NCBI GenBank assembly: GCA_002839435.1
Contig: PGYA01000014.1
Span: forward strand, 1-64,000
Direction: 5' to 3'
Length of the DNA stretch: 64,000 nt
Source: Candidatus Riflebacteria bacterium HGW-Riflebacteria-2
GTDB taxonomy: Bacteria; Muiribacteriota; Ozemobacteria; Ozemobacterales; Ozemobacteraceae
Part shown: positions 33,258 through 41,440 of the stretch, one piece after another
Position numbering within the stretch: position 1 is the stretch's first letter
Layout of the letters: the number at the start of each line of letters is the position of its first letter
Notes under the pieces: model-generated
The model's input: only the letters and a program-made list of their open reading frames with translations
Databases searched by the model: none
Told to the model about the DNA's origin: nothing
Position numbers and translations under genes: made by a program

Positions 33258-34502
33258 TCAGACGAAGCGGCGGATGATGATGGCTGCCGCGAGCATGGCT
33301 AGCGCCTGCAGCATTACTGATGTACCGGCCTGCTTCCAGGACTTGGCACTGGCGCAGTGCGGGCATTCGTGCCCGTGTTCGTGATGGTGCCCCTGGGGAC
33401 AGACCTCGTCTGCATGATCGTGTCCTGGATGGTCGTGCTGATGGGCATGTGTGTTATTGTGCCCGTATTCGTCGAGTTCAGAAAAGGGTTTGTTTTCTGA
33501 TGGCAGGGTCGCATGCTGATGGTTATCTTGCATGAGCAGGCTGGGGGCTCCAAGCCCTCGGGCATAGAGCGTCAGATAAAACAGGCTGGCGGGATCGACC
33601 AGCCAGCTCCGATACGCGGCAGTAGATCCGTAGGGTGGTTTGATCGTACTTACCTGGAAAAGCGCTTGATATTCTGGTGCCAGAAGGTCGTCGGGGAAAT
33701 CGGGCAGACCTGCTTCTTCCTGTTGCAGCATCGTAATGTAGTAGCCAAGGTAGCTTTCCTGCTGGCGTTCATAGGCAACTTTCTGCCATGCTGCAATCGC
33801 TTCCTTTTTTTTGCCGATATCCGACAAAAAACGGGTTTTCATGACGTAATAGTTCTGCAGGTTGGCAAAATCATCGTGCATGTAAGGAGTGATACGATGT
33901 TCGTTGGCCAGGTAGGCTTCGATCGCAGCGTCAAGGTAGTTTACCGCTATTTCACGATTCCTTTTAACTTCGGCAGGACTCGCGAATGACGGTTTTTTGA
34001 TGAAGCCGTAACAGTAGGCTGCGGCACCGTAAAGTTTGTGCAGGTCAGGAGATTCTTTGTTCGCCTGGATCCCGCGATGAAGCAGCTTGATGGCATCTTT
34101 GAAGCGGTTGAGGTATAGAGCGAGGTTGTGGCTCATGACCGCGTACATTTCCATGTTGGTGGGCTCTAAAATTATCGAAATTTCCAGCAGCGACATTATT
34201 TCAGTGTTTCCGGCGAAGCTGCCGGCGACAAAATTCTGTTTTGCTTTTTTGGTCGGGCCTATATGCATGTATTCATCGGCAGTGATTCTGAAAATTCCGG
34301 CAAGGAAGCTCTTGATCTGGGCTGGAATCGTCTGCAGCACGATATCGCCAAAGTTCGTTACCTGCACTTCCGGGTAATAATAGTTCCAGTAGCGTGATTT
34401 AATCAAATGCTGTGCCGACAGTGCCATCGCAAGCAGCAAAACCACGCTGAGAACCGTCAGTCTGGTTGAAACAGGTGTAAAATCTTTGGGCTGGCTGCTC
34501 AT
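33258..34502 (-). CDS. Membrane-anchored TPR protein with His-rich metal-binding segment
   Basis: A 414-residue protein. The N-terminal helix is at about 14-32 (TVLSVVLLLAMALSAQHL). The central part is TPR-like helices (about 95-290: ISIILEPTNMEMYAVMSHNLALYLNRF). A strongly His-rich stretch follows at about 330-385 (NNTHAHQHDHPGHDHADE, GHHHEHGHECPHC), and a C-terminal helix (MLQALAMLAAAIIIRRF) ends the protein. The His/Cys cluster is a likely Zn, Ni or Cu/Co site. It starts with a 4-base overlap on the ABC permease gene, so it works with that transporter, perhaps as a metal sensor, buffer or adaptor. No known family is recognised. Confidence 0.75.
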   Translation of the reverse strand: MSSQPKDFTPVSTRLTVLSVVLLLAMALSAQHLIKSRYWNYYYPEVQVTNFGDIVLQTIPAQIKSFLAGIFRITADEYMHIGPTKKAKQNFVAGSFAGNTEIMSLLEISIILEPTNMEMYAVMSHNLALYLNRFKDAIKLLHRGIQANKESPDLHKLYGAAAYCYGFIKKPSFASPAEVKRNREIAVNYLDAAIEAYLANEHRITPYMHDDFANLQNYYVMKTRFLSDIGKKKEAIAAWQKVAYERQQESYLGYYITMLQQEEAGLPDFPDDLLAPEYQALFQVSTIKPPYGSTAAYRSWLVDPASLFYLTLYARGLGAPSLLMQDNHQHATLPSENKPFSELDEYGHNNTHAHQHDHPGHDHADEVCPQGHHHEHGHECPHCASAKSWKQAGTSVMLQALAMLAAAIIIRRFV

Positions 34503-35290
34503 AGGTCTCGGTGTTTTAATATGGCGCCACCTATGGCGAGATAGAAAAATATCGCGGTAAAGGTATAAAACGCCAGTATCAGCAGTGCTGAAGTCTGGGC
34601 CGGAATCTCATGCATAACCATTATTCGCGTTTCATAAAGCGAAAAATCAGGCAGTATTATCCCAGCTATATCAAGCAGAAACGCAATAATAGTGTTTCCG
34701 CCCTGCTCGGCCAGCATTCTGAAGATGTCGAGGCCATGCCCGACTACATATACCAGAACGCTGAGGCTGACAGTAACAATTTTGGAAGTACAGGCCGCCA
34801 GCAGCATTACTATCGAGACCAGAAGTGACTGCTTGAGAAAGATCATCAGGCCTGCTACCGGAATTTCGCTGAACCAGGCACCGGTGCGTAATTTTATGAT
34901 GGTTACAAGAAGTCCGGCCAGAAAGATATGGAGGCAGAAGAGGGTTGCCATAATTCCAAAGAAACGGCCGATCATGTAGGTGTGGCGGCTCGGCATGCGG
35001 GTAAAAATAAAATAGACCGTGCGTCTTTCGATGTCAGGTATGATCTGGTCGAGAGAAAAGAACAGCACCACGAGAAGACCAAGAGTCGAAATCAGGGTAA
35101 GTCCGGCGTCTGAAACCAGACGCGTCTGAAAACCAAGCTGATAGGTATCGACTGTCCAGGCCGCGGCCGCAAAGGGCAGGGCGAGCAGAAATACCCCGAG
35201 AAAAAGCCGGTTTCGCAAGGCTTCGATAAACGAATACCAGGCTATGGCTATAATGCATGAAATACGTGACTTAATCTGGGAAATATTCAT
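34499..35290 (-). CDS. ABC-2 type transporter permease
   Basis: A 263-residue inner-membrane permease with six predicted helices (about 27-46, 63-82, 105-130, 148-172, 176-200, 235-258) in the NosY/ABC-2 pattern. It begins with the amphipathic IAWYSFIEALRNRLFLGVFL, common in this group, and has the cytoplasmic loop PDIERRTVYFIFTRMPSRHTYMIGRF that docks the ATPase. It is one base from the ATPase gene stop and overlaps the His-rich TPR gene by 4 bases. The substrate is unknown; the neighbouring metal-binding protein suggests a metal-linked function, as NosDFY does for copper sites. Confidence 0.88.
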   Translation of the reverse strand: MNISQIKSRISCIIAIAWYSFIEALRNRLFLGVFLLALPFAAAAWTVDTYQLGFQTRLVSDAGLTLISTLGLLVVLFFSLDQIIPDIERRTVYFIFTRMPSRHTYMIGRFFGIMATLFCLHIFLAGLLVTIIKLRTGAWFSEIPVAGLMIFLKQSLLVSIVMLLAACTSKIVTVSLSVLVYVVGHGLDIFRMLAEQGGNTIIAFLLDIAGIILPDFSLYETRIMVMHEIPAQTSALLILAFYTFTAIFFYLAIGGAILKHRDL

Positions 35291-35291
35291 A

Positions 35292-36071
35292 TCAGGCTGA
35301 TTCTGCCGCTGGCACAGAGGTTTTGTTGTCGTAGTCCTGAACGATTTTTACAAAACGTTCTTCACCATTTTTATGCTCAGGGCAGAACTCATCGACACCT
35401 CCTTCGAATAGAATGTGACCCTTATGTATGATGGCAATTTTGTCGCATATCTCGGATATATCCGAAATGATGTGGGTGCTGAAAAAAACTGTCTTGCCGG
35501 CCTGCTTGAGTTCCTTGAGAATGTCTTTGACCAGGCGGCGGCCGAGTGGGTCAAGGCCGCTGGCCGGTTCATCGAGGATATAAAGAGCCGGGTCATGCAG
35601 CATGGCGCATGCGATGCCAAGTCTCTGCTGCATACCTTTAGAAAAGGCGCCAACTCTCTTATGGCGGTCGTCGTAGAGACCGACCTTGTTGAGAATTTCC
35701 TTTTTGCGTGCTTCGTCAGCCGATATGTTGAGAAGCCTGCCAGAAAAATCAACGATTTCGCTGGCTGTAAGAGTTTCGTAAAAGACCGGCTTTTCAGGGC
35801 AGAAGCCGATATTATTGAAGGCCGCATGATCGATCGGGGCTCCAAAAAGTTCGATCGAGCCTGAATCTGGCCGAATCAGGCCAAGGGCTGCCTTGATCGA
35901 AGTGGTTTTGCCGGCGCCGTTCAGGCCTGCGAAGCCATATATCTGGCCGGCGCAAAGAGTCAGGCTGACGTTGTCGATAGCTGCCCGCCGGCCCTGGGCT
36001 TCTTTTGAAGACCCCGGAGTAAGTGCGTAAACTTTGGAGACATTCTTGAGCTCTAAAACAGTTTGCGTCAT
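35292..36071 (-). CDS. ABC transporter ATP-binding protein
   Basis: A 259-residue ATPase of the ABC-2 exporter class. Seen: Walker A GLNGAGKTTSIKAALGL, Q-loop GFCPEKPVFYETLT, signature FSKGMQQRLG, Walker B LYILDEPASGLDPLG and the switch His in STHIISDI. The protein would energise the permease of the next gene. ATG 36071 is preferred over the GTG at 36080, which lacks a site and adds only MIF. It is the first gene of a three-gene operon (ATPase, permease, His-rich TPR protein). Confidence 0.93.
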   Translation of the reverse strand: MTQTVLELKNVSKVYALTPGSSKEAQGRRAAIDNVSLTLCAGQIYGFAGLNGAGKTTSIKAALGLIRPDSGSIELFGAPIDHAAFNNIGFCPEKPVFYETLTASEIVDFSGRLLNISADEARKKEILNKVGLYDDRHKRVGAFSKGMQQRLGIACAMLHDPALYILDEPASGLDPLGRRLVKDILKELKQAGKTVFFSTHIISDISEICDKIAIIHKGHILFEGGVDEFCPEHKNGEERFVKIVQDYDNKTSVPAAESA

Positions 36072-36106
36072 AAATATCACCAGCTATTATCACAAAGTAT
36101 TACCAA

Positions 36107-36136
36107 ATAATTAGCACCGCAATCGTTGAATGTCAA
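36107..36136 (-). promoter_or_regulatory. Promoter of the ABC/His-rich operon
   Basis: A perfect TTGACA (-35, 36136-36131 on the minus strand), 18-bp spacer and AATTAT (-10, 36112-36107). The -35 lies inside an inverted repeat, ATGTCAA-N7-TTGACAT (36130-36150), which could be an operator. Confidence 0.5.
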
Positions 36137-36158
36137 CCTGTATTTGACATGCATACCT

Positions 36159-36202
36159 GGGGGGCGGGGGTATCGTTTGTGGGGTGGGGTTAATGCGGGG
36201 GG
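36159..36202 (+). other. G-rich tract with G-quadruplex potential
   Basis: Five runs of 4-6 G (36159-36164, 36166-36170, 36181-36184, 36186-36189, 36197-36202) lie on the plus strand between two divergent genes. Four or more runs of at least 4 G satisfy the simple G-quadruplex pattern, although one spacer is 10 bases. Such a run is unlike anything else in the window. Confidence 0.6.
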
Positions 36203-36265
36203 CATAAATGCCGATAGTATTCCCGGGTCAGATTTATTAGTTGGAGATGTAATATCAGAAAGTCT

Positions 36266-37825
36266 TTGCGACAACTGCTGCTCTTACTGACAGTCGGCCA
36301 GATTTTTCTGGTCGGTGCCGTCATGCAGACCCGGCAGGTTGTTTATAATGACATCGAAGACTGGACTGAAGAAAATTCTCGCGAGATCGAGATGCGCGGT
36401 CCTGGTATTACAGAAAAGGATTCTGCGCTCGAACAGCTCGACGAAGATCAGATGCCTGAGCCAGAAGGCGAAGTGGAAGATATCGTGCTTAAGCCCGAGG
36501 TTCTCTCGGTAAGCTTCAGAAGTGAAGAAGCTTTTGAAATTGCCGAATTCGAATTGTCGCAAAGCGTGAAGGTTCTCAGGCGTTCGCAGGGCGGCAAACT
36601 CTTGCGCATGCGCATCATTCCAGGCCTGCGCCCGATGGCCCCGGCGATTATTGAGCAGCTTCAAAAAAAATTCAACAAGTTTTCCATTCACCAGACCAAC
36701 AAATATTCAGAAATGGTTTTTTCGGCGCGTGGTCGTATTGGTGACTCTTATACCGCTTCAGAAACTTCTGGTATCTTCAGAATTTGTGTGCCTTATCAGT
36801 TCGAAAAGGCAAAATTTGCGCTGCCGGTGGGTGAGAAAGTGGTCGATGGCGTTACCTACTATCGCGATCGCGCAAAAACCGGAAAAGGCCGCTCTGATGT
36901 GCACATTCTCAGGATCGAACCTTTTTCTAGCCTGACCAGAGTTTTTCCGGTTCTGGCAAACGAAGGAATCGCTCAAAAAGAGACGCTTTCTTCCATGGCA
37001 AAACGTTATAGCGCGATTGCCGGCATCAACGGTGCTTATTTCACGCCGCGTGGCGACCCTATTGGCACTCTGATCATCAATCGGCGGCTTGTAAGTTCTC
37101 CTCTTTATAAGAGGTCTGTTTTTGGGGTAAGCGAAGATGACACGCTGATATTTGGCAATCCTGATTTTTCAGGCACGCTGCGGTCTGGTGCTCTGTCGAT
37201 AAAGATAGATGCTGTTAATCAGCCGCGTCGCGGCGAAAATCTGGTCGTATATACTCCCGAATACGCGCGCAGCACCCTGACGCCTGAGCGTGGCGTTGAA
37301 ATCGTTCTGGTCAAGGGCAAGATCGTTGGAATCCATGCCAACGACGCTCTGATCCCTCCTGACGGGGTTGTTGTTTCGGCTGGTGGGGAAAAAGCTGACC
37401 TGCTTAAGTTGCTCAAACTTGGGCAGACGGTAACTCTCGATTATTCAATCGATAAGCCCTGGGATTCGATCAGGCACGCGGTCTGTGGAGGGCCTCGTCT
37501 GGTCAGTGATGGTCGCAAAGATATAAATGGCCGTGAAGAAAAGTTCGACAACTCGATCATCAATGGCCGTCATCCACGCACTGCGGTGGCGCTGACCTTT
37601 GACGGTGACCTGTTGATGATAGTAGTTGACGGTCGTTCAAAAAGAAATTCAGGCATGAAACTTGACGAAATGGCTGATTATTTAAGAGTTCTCGGCGCCC
37701 GCCACGCCATAAATCTTGATGGTGGCGGGTCCTCTTCGATGATTGTCAAAGGGCGTGTGGTTAATTCGCCTTCAGATGGCAGTGAACGCCGAATTTCCAA
37801 CGGCATTCTCATCACCAGTCGCTGA
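36266..37825 (+). CDS. Exported phosphodiester glycosidase (NAGPA/DUF2233) domain protein
   Basis: A 519-residue protein with an N-terminal signal or anchor (LLLLLTVGQIFLVGAVM), an acidic linker (about 30-70) and a C-terminal NAGPA domain from about 240. It shows AGINGAYFTPRGDPIGTLIINRRLVSSP, RHPRTAVALTFDGDLLMIVVDGR and the signature AINLDGGGSSSMIVKGRVVN. The family cleaves sugar phosphodiesters in envelope glycans. TTG at 36266 is the first canonical start in frame but has no close ribosome site. GGAG (36243-36246) is 7 bases from an in-frame ATC at 36254, which would give the fuller signal start RKSLRQLL, so a rare AUC start is possible. Confidence 0.88.
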   Translation: MRQLLLLLTVGQIFLVGAVMQTRQVVYNDIEDWTEENSREIEMRGPGITEKDSALEQLDEDQMPEPEGEVEDIVLKPEVLSVSFRSEEAFEIAEFELSQSVKVLRRSQGGKLLRMRIIPGLRPMAPAIIEQLQKKFNKFSIHQTNKYSEMVFSARGRIGDSYTASETSGIFRICVPYQFEKAKFALPVGEKVVDGVTYYRDRAKTGKGRSDVHILRIEPFSSLTRVFPVLANEGIAQKETLSSMAKRYSAIAGINGAYFTPRGDPIGTLIINRRLVSSPLYKRSVFGVSEDDTLIFGNPDFSGTLRSGALSIKIDAVNQPRRGENLVVYTPEYARSTLTPERGVEIVLVKGKIVGIHANDALIPPDGVVVSAGGEKADLLKLLKLGQTVTLDYSIDKPWDSIRHAVCGGPRLVSDGRKDINGREEKFDNSIINGRHPRTAVALTFDGDLLMIVVDGRSKRNSGMKLDEMADYLRVLGARHAINLDGGGSSSMIVKGRVVNSPSDGSERRISNGILITSR

Positions 37826-37862
37826 AAATTTAGCTTCAGAACAATATTCTGACAAATTGCTG

Positions 37863-37891
37863 TTGCCCGTATTTAGGTTAGGCGGTATCAT
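37863..37891 (+). promoter_or_regulatory. Promoter of the S55 peptidase/mla operon
   Basis: TTGCCC (37863-37868), a 17-bp spacer and TATCAT (37886-37891) lie 128 bp before the ATG at 38020, in the 194-bp gap after the glycosidase gene. Confidence 0.45.
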
Positions 37892-38019
37892 GCCGATACA
37901 TAACCGACCAGGTGTTTTTTGTCTCTCTGGCGAATATCGTTTTACGGCTTGTTCATCTGTATGAGCGGGTTTGTTAAAAGGTTGGGCCTAGTGCGCAACG
38001 TTGAAGGGTTCTGGTACAA

Positions 38020-39867
38020 ATGGGACTTTGTATAAAATTTACTGAAAAAAGGCTGCTCAGACAGTTGCCGCTGATTCTGGCGTTTCTCGTTATGAGCGCC
38101 TTTCAGTCCTATGCCCAAGGCACAGAGATTCTGCGCCTCGGTGATGTCAAAGTTGGTATGCGCGGTATCGGCAAAACTGTGGTTCAGGGGCATCGCATCG
38201 AGACTTTTGAGGTCGAAGTGCTTGGCATCCTTTCCAACAACAAGGTAAATGAAAACCTGCTGATCAACGGCAAATCCATTCTGGTAAAAGTCAGTGGTGA
38301 TGTGATTCGTCGCGCTGGCGGCATTGCGGCCGGCATGAGCGGCAGTCCGGTATACGTAGATGGTAAGCTGCTTGGCGGCATCAGTTCTGGCTGGATCATG
38401 ACCGATCACACCGTCGGCCTGGTAACGCCAATCGAAGAAATGCTCGAGATCTGGAGCTATCCTGAGCTGGCCTGCCTGCCCGAAAACCTTCGTTACTGGC
38501 GCCTCGATCAACCTGTGCGACTTGGTGATAAAACCATTTCTGCCGTCTGGGAAATCGCCTGCGACCAGTCTGACAGCCTGGTCAGACCTGCTGCCGATGA
38601 GCTGGTCATGCGTCAAGCTGCCGCCGAAGTTTATGTCGATGGTCTTGGCGGCCGTGCTGCCAGAGTGCTCAAAAACAGAATGAAACGCGGTAACATCAAG
38701 ATCGCCCAGAAAGATCTGCCTGGCAAAGCCAGTGATGTTGCCGACGAGAAAATGGCGCCGGCAAGCTACGAACCTGGTTCTTCAATTGGAATCCAGCTGG
38801 CGCGTGGCGACATCAATATTACTACCCTTGGCACACTGACACATCGCAGTGATCATCGCGTTCTTGCCCTCGCTCATCCTTTCATGAAAAAGGGCAATGT
38901 CGCGTTTCTGATGACCGGAGCTTACATTCATCATTCGTTCTCCAGCGTCGAAATGCCTTTTAAGATCGGTGTGCCCACCGAAATGCTTGGTATTATTACT
39001 CAGGATCGCGAAAAGGGCATCAGCGGTGAAATCGGTCGCTTGCCCGAAATGGTTCCGGTGCAGATCGACGTGTTTGACAAAAACTTGCAGGTAACCCGCA
39101 GTATAAATTACCAGATTGTCAGAGACCCCTCAGTTTTCAATATGGTGCTCGAATCTACACTGGTTCAGGCTCTTGAAGGGGTAATTGACCGCGCCGGGGC
39201 CGGAACTGCACTGATGGGCATTTCTCTGGACTGTGCCAACACTGACGGTGAACAATACAGCTTCAGGCGTGAGAACATGTTTTATTCGCGCTCTGATATA
39301 GTTCAGTCGCTGATCTCAGAAGTCAGTAACCTGATCGAAATGGTTACTGAAAGCGATATCGAACAGGTCATGCCGACCCGTCTGTTGCTCAAAATTGAGG
39401 TAGAAACACGTCGTCGCACACTTTCGATTGAAAAAGTCGAAATAAAAAACGCTCAGGTCGCTGGTGGTGGAGTGCTCGATGTCGAGATTACCCTGCGCCC
39501 CTTCCGTGAAGAAAAGTTTGTTAGAAAGGTCAAAATTCCAATTCCGCAGGATATCGGCAAGGAAAATCTGGTATTATCTGTATTCGGCCTGAACATGCGG
39601 GTTGATGATGCCGACGCTGGCACTGAAGCCAGAGATGCGCGGGCAACGCGCGATATGCGGGGTGAAGAGGGTCAGTTGGCCGACTTTGATTCGGTAATTC
39701 GCAGCTGGGCGAGCTCGCCCAAGAATTCTGATCTGCTTTTCCAGCTTACAGTGGAAGGCGACGAAATGAAGAAGATCAAGCTGAACGGCAAGGATCTCGA
39801 AATCCAGCCAACCAATCTGGTGGTAACCGGGCGGGTAGACACGACACTTACCCTGAGCGAGGAATAA
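38020..39867 (+). CDS. SpoIVB-type S55 serine peptidase domain protein
   Basis: A 615-residue exported protein: a signal segment at about 14-33 (LPLILAFLVMSAFQSYAQ), then an S55 domain with LRLGDVKVGMRGIGKTVVQG and the catalytic-Ser motif GGIAAGMSGSPVYVDGKLLGGISSGW near residue 110. SpoIVB peptidases cleave envelope-located regulators. In non-sporulating bacteria the same domain is found in exported proteins of unknown target. The C-terminal half is beta-rich and ends in a DLEIQPTNLVVTGRVDTTLTLSEE tail. It is followed after 15 bases by mlaE, so it may process or gate the lipid-transport machinery. The ribosome site (AAGGG, about 12 bases upstream) is distant. Confidence 0.85.
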   Translation: MGLCIKFTEKRLLRQLPLILAFLVMSAFQSYAQGTEILRLGDVKVGMRGIGKTVVQGHRIETFEVEVLGILSNNKVNENLLINGKSILVKVSGDVIRRAGGIAAGMSGSPVYVDGKLLGGISSGWIMTDHTVGLVTPIEEMLEIWSYPELACLPENLRYWRLDQPVRLGDKTISAVWEIACDQSDSLVRPAADELVMRQAAAEVYVDGLGGRAARVLKNRMKRGNIKIAQKDLPGKASDVADEKMAPASYEPGSSIGIQLARGDINITTLGTLTHRSDHRVLALAHPFMKKGNVAFLMTGAYIHHSFSSVEMPFKIGVPTEMLGIITQDREKGISGEIGRLPEMVPVQIDVFDKNLQVTRSINYQIVRDPSVFNMVLESTLVQALEGVIDRAGAGTALMGISLDCANTDGEQYSFRRENMFYSRSDIVQSLISEVSNLIEMVTESDIEQVMPTRLLLKIEVETRRRTLSIEKVEIKNAQVAGGGVLDVEITLRPFREEKFVRKVKIPIPQDIGKENLVLSVFGLNMRVDDADAGTEARDARATRDMRGEEGQLADFDSVIRSWASSPKNSDLLFQLTVEGDEMKKIKLNGKDLEIQPTNLVVTGRVDTTLTLSEE

Positions 39868-39882
39868 GTCAGGCAGAACAAC

Positions 39883-40680
39883 ATGACAAACTATATAGAG
39901 AAAACACTTAAAGACTCACTCGATGCTATTGGTAAGGTCAGCATCCTTTTTCTGCAGACAATTTACTGGACATTTCACAACCTGAAAACCGGGCGTTTTG
40001 CATTTGGCAATCTGATAGAGCAGATGTCGCGTATTGGTGTCGATTCTCTTCTGATGGTAGCTATTACCGGGGTTTCCACCGGCGCGGTTCTGGTTGTGCA
40101 GATCGGCTATCAGTTTGCTCAGATGGGTGCTCAGAGCTATGTTGGCGGAGTAGTTGCGCTGTCCATGGCGCGCGAACTTGCACCTATTCTGACTTCTATC
40201 GTTGTTGCTGGCCGTGTTGGCAGTGCAATTGCCGCCGAACTTGGTACCATGAAAATTACCGAACAGATCGATGCTCTCGAAACCATGGCTACCAACCCAG
40301 TTGAATATCTGGTTGTGCCCAGGTTCTGGGGCTGTACTATCATGCTTTTCATGCTGACAATTTTTACCAATGTCGTCGGCATGATTGGCGGTTCAATTGT
40401 TGCAGTCAACCAGATCGGGCTGACGCTTGTATCCTTCCGCGATTCCATTCTGCACATGTTGCAGATTCAGGATCTGATGGGCGGTCTGATTAAGGCAACC
40501 GTTTTTGGCAGTATTATTGGCGTTATTGGCTGCTACAAGGGCTTCACCACTGAGGGTGGGGCCGAGGGGGTTGGCCAAAGCACTACCAGCGCTGTTGTCG
40601 TTTCGATTATGCTTATCCTCGCAGTTAACTACTTTTTAACTGTTGGCATCAACAATTTCTGCGTGGCTTATCTGCAATGA
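39883..40680 (+). CDS. mlaE: MlaE-type lipid ABC transporter permease
   Basis: A 265-residue permease of the MlaE family (phospholipid transport between inner and outer membrane). Five or six hydrophobic helices are seen, with the conserved ALSMARELAPILTSIVVAGRVGSAIAAELGTMKITEQIDALETM block, where the cytoplasmic ELG-MK-TEQIDAL coupling helix contacts the ATPase. The end, TTEGGAEGVGQSTTSAVVVS, is also characteristic. It overlaps the mlaF gene by 4 bases (ATGA). Its presence implies an outer membrane. Confidence 0.96.
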   Translation: MTNYIEKTLKDSLDAIGKVSILFLQTIYWTFHNLKTGRFAFGNLIEQMSRIGVDSLLMVAITGVSTGAVLVVQIGYQFAQMGAQSYVGGVVALSMARELAPILTSIVVAGRVGSAIAAELGTMKITEQIDALETMATNPVEYLVVPRFWGCTIMLFMLTIFTNVVGMIGGSIVAVNQIGLTLVSFRDSILHMLQIQDLMGGLIKATVFGSIIGVIGCYKGFTTEGGAEGVGQSTTSAVVVSIMLILAVNYFLTVGINNFCVAYLQ

Positions 40681-41423
40681 TTATCGCATCTAACGTTCAC
40701 AAAAGTTTCGGCCCGAAAAAGGTTCTCAAAGGCGTGAATCTCAAGATTTACGATGGTGAATCACTAGTTATTCTCGGTCCGTCCGGTTGTGGAAAAAGCG
40801 TGCTGCTCAAGCATATTATCGGGCTCATGAAGCCTGACAGCGGCCAGGTCATCATCGACGGTGAAGACATTACCAGATTCGATCAGAAACGTCTCGACGC
40901 TCTGCGTATGCGCATGGGTATGCTTTTTCAGTCGGCCGCGTTGTTTGACTCACTCAATGTCGAAGAAAACATCGCGTTTGGTCTGCGCCGTCATACTACG
41001 TTGACACACCGGGCTATCCACCACCTCGTTTCTGAAAAACTCGAGCTGGTTGGCCTGCCTGGCACGAATTTCCTGATGCCCTCAGAACTTTCTGGAGGTA
41101 TGCGTAAGCGCGTCGGTCTTGCACGTGCCATCGCCATGGAACCGGAAATAATTCTATATGACGAGCCTACCACAGGTCTCGACCCAATTATGACCTCGGC
41201 GATCGATGAGCTGCACCTCAGTCTCAAAGAGCGACTCGGGGTTACCTCGATCGTTGTAACCCATGACCTTAAGTCCGCTTATCGCGTCTGCGACCGTATA
41301 GCCCTGCATTACGGCGGTCAGATCGTCGAAATCGGTACTCGTGAAGAAATTATCAACTCCCCCAACCCCGTTGTGCAGCAGTTCATCCGTGGCGAAGCCC
41401 AGGGCCCGATGACGCTGCTGTAG
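40677..41423 (+). CDS. mlaF: MlaF-type lipid ABC transporter ATPase
   Basis: A 248-residue ATPase. Walker A GPSGCGKSVLLKHI, Q-loop MGMLFQSAALFDSL, signature SELSGGMRKRVGLARAIAMEPEII, Walker B LYDEPTTGLDPIM and switch His VVTHDLKSAY are all intact. The SGGMRKR variant is diagnostic of the MlaF/Ttg2A group. It powers MlaE and starts by ATGA overlap; mlaD follows after 17 bases. Confidence 0.96.
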   Translation: MIIASNVHKSFGPKKVLKGVNLKIYDGESLVILGPSGCGKSVLLKHIIGLMKPDSGQVIIDGEDITRFDQKRLDALRMRMGMLFQSAALFDSLNVEENIAFGLRRHTTLTHRAIHHLVSEKLELVGLPGTNFLMPSELSGGMRKRVGLARAIAMEPEIILYDEPTTGLDPIMTSAIDELHLSLKERLGVTSIVVTHDLKSAYRVCDRIALHYGGQIVEIGTREEIINSPNPVVQQFIRGEAQGPMTLL

Positions 41424-41440
41424 AAAAACAGGAGAAGCGA

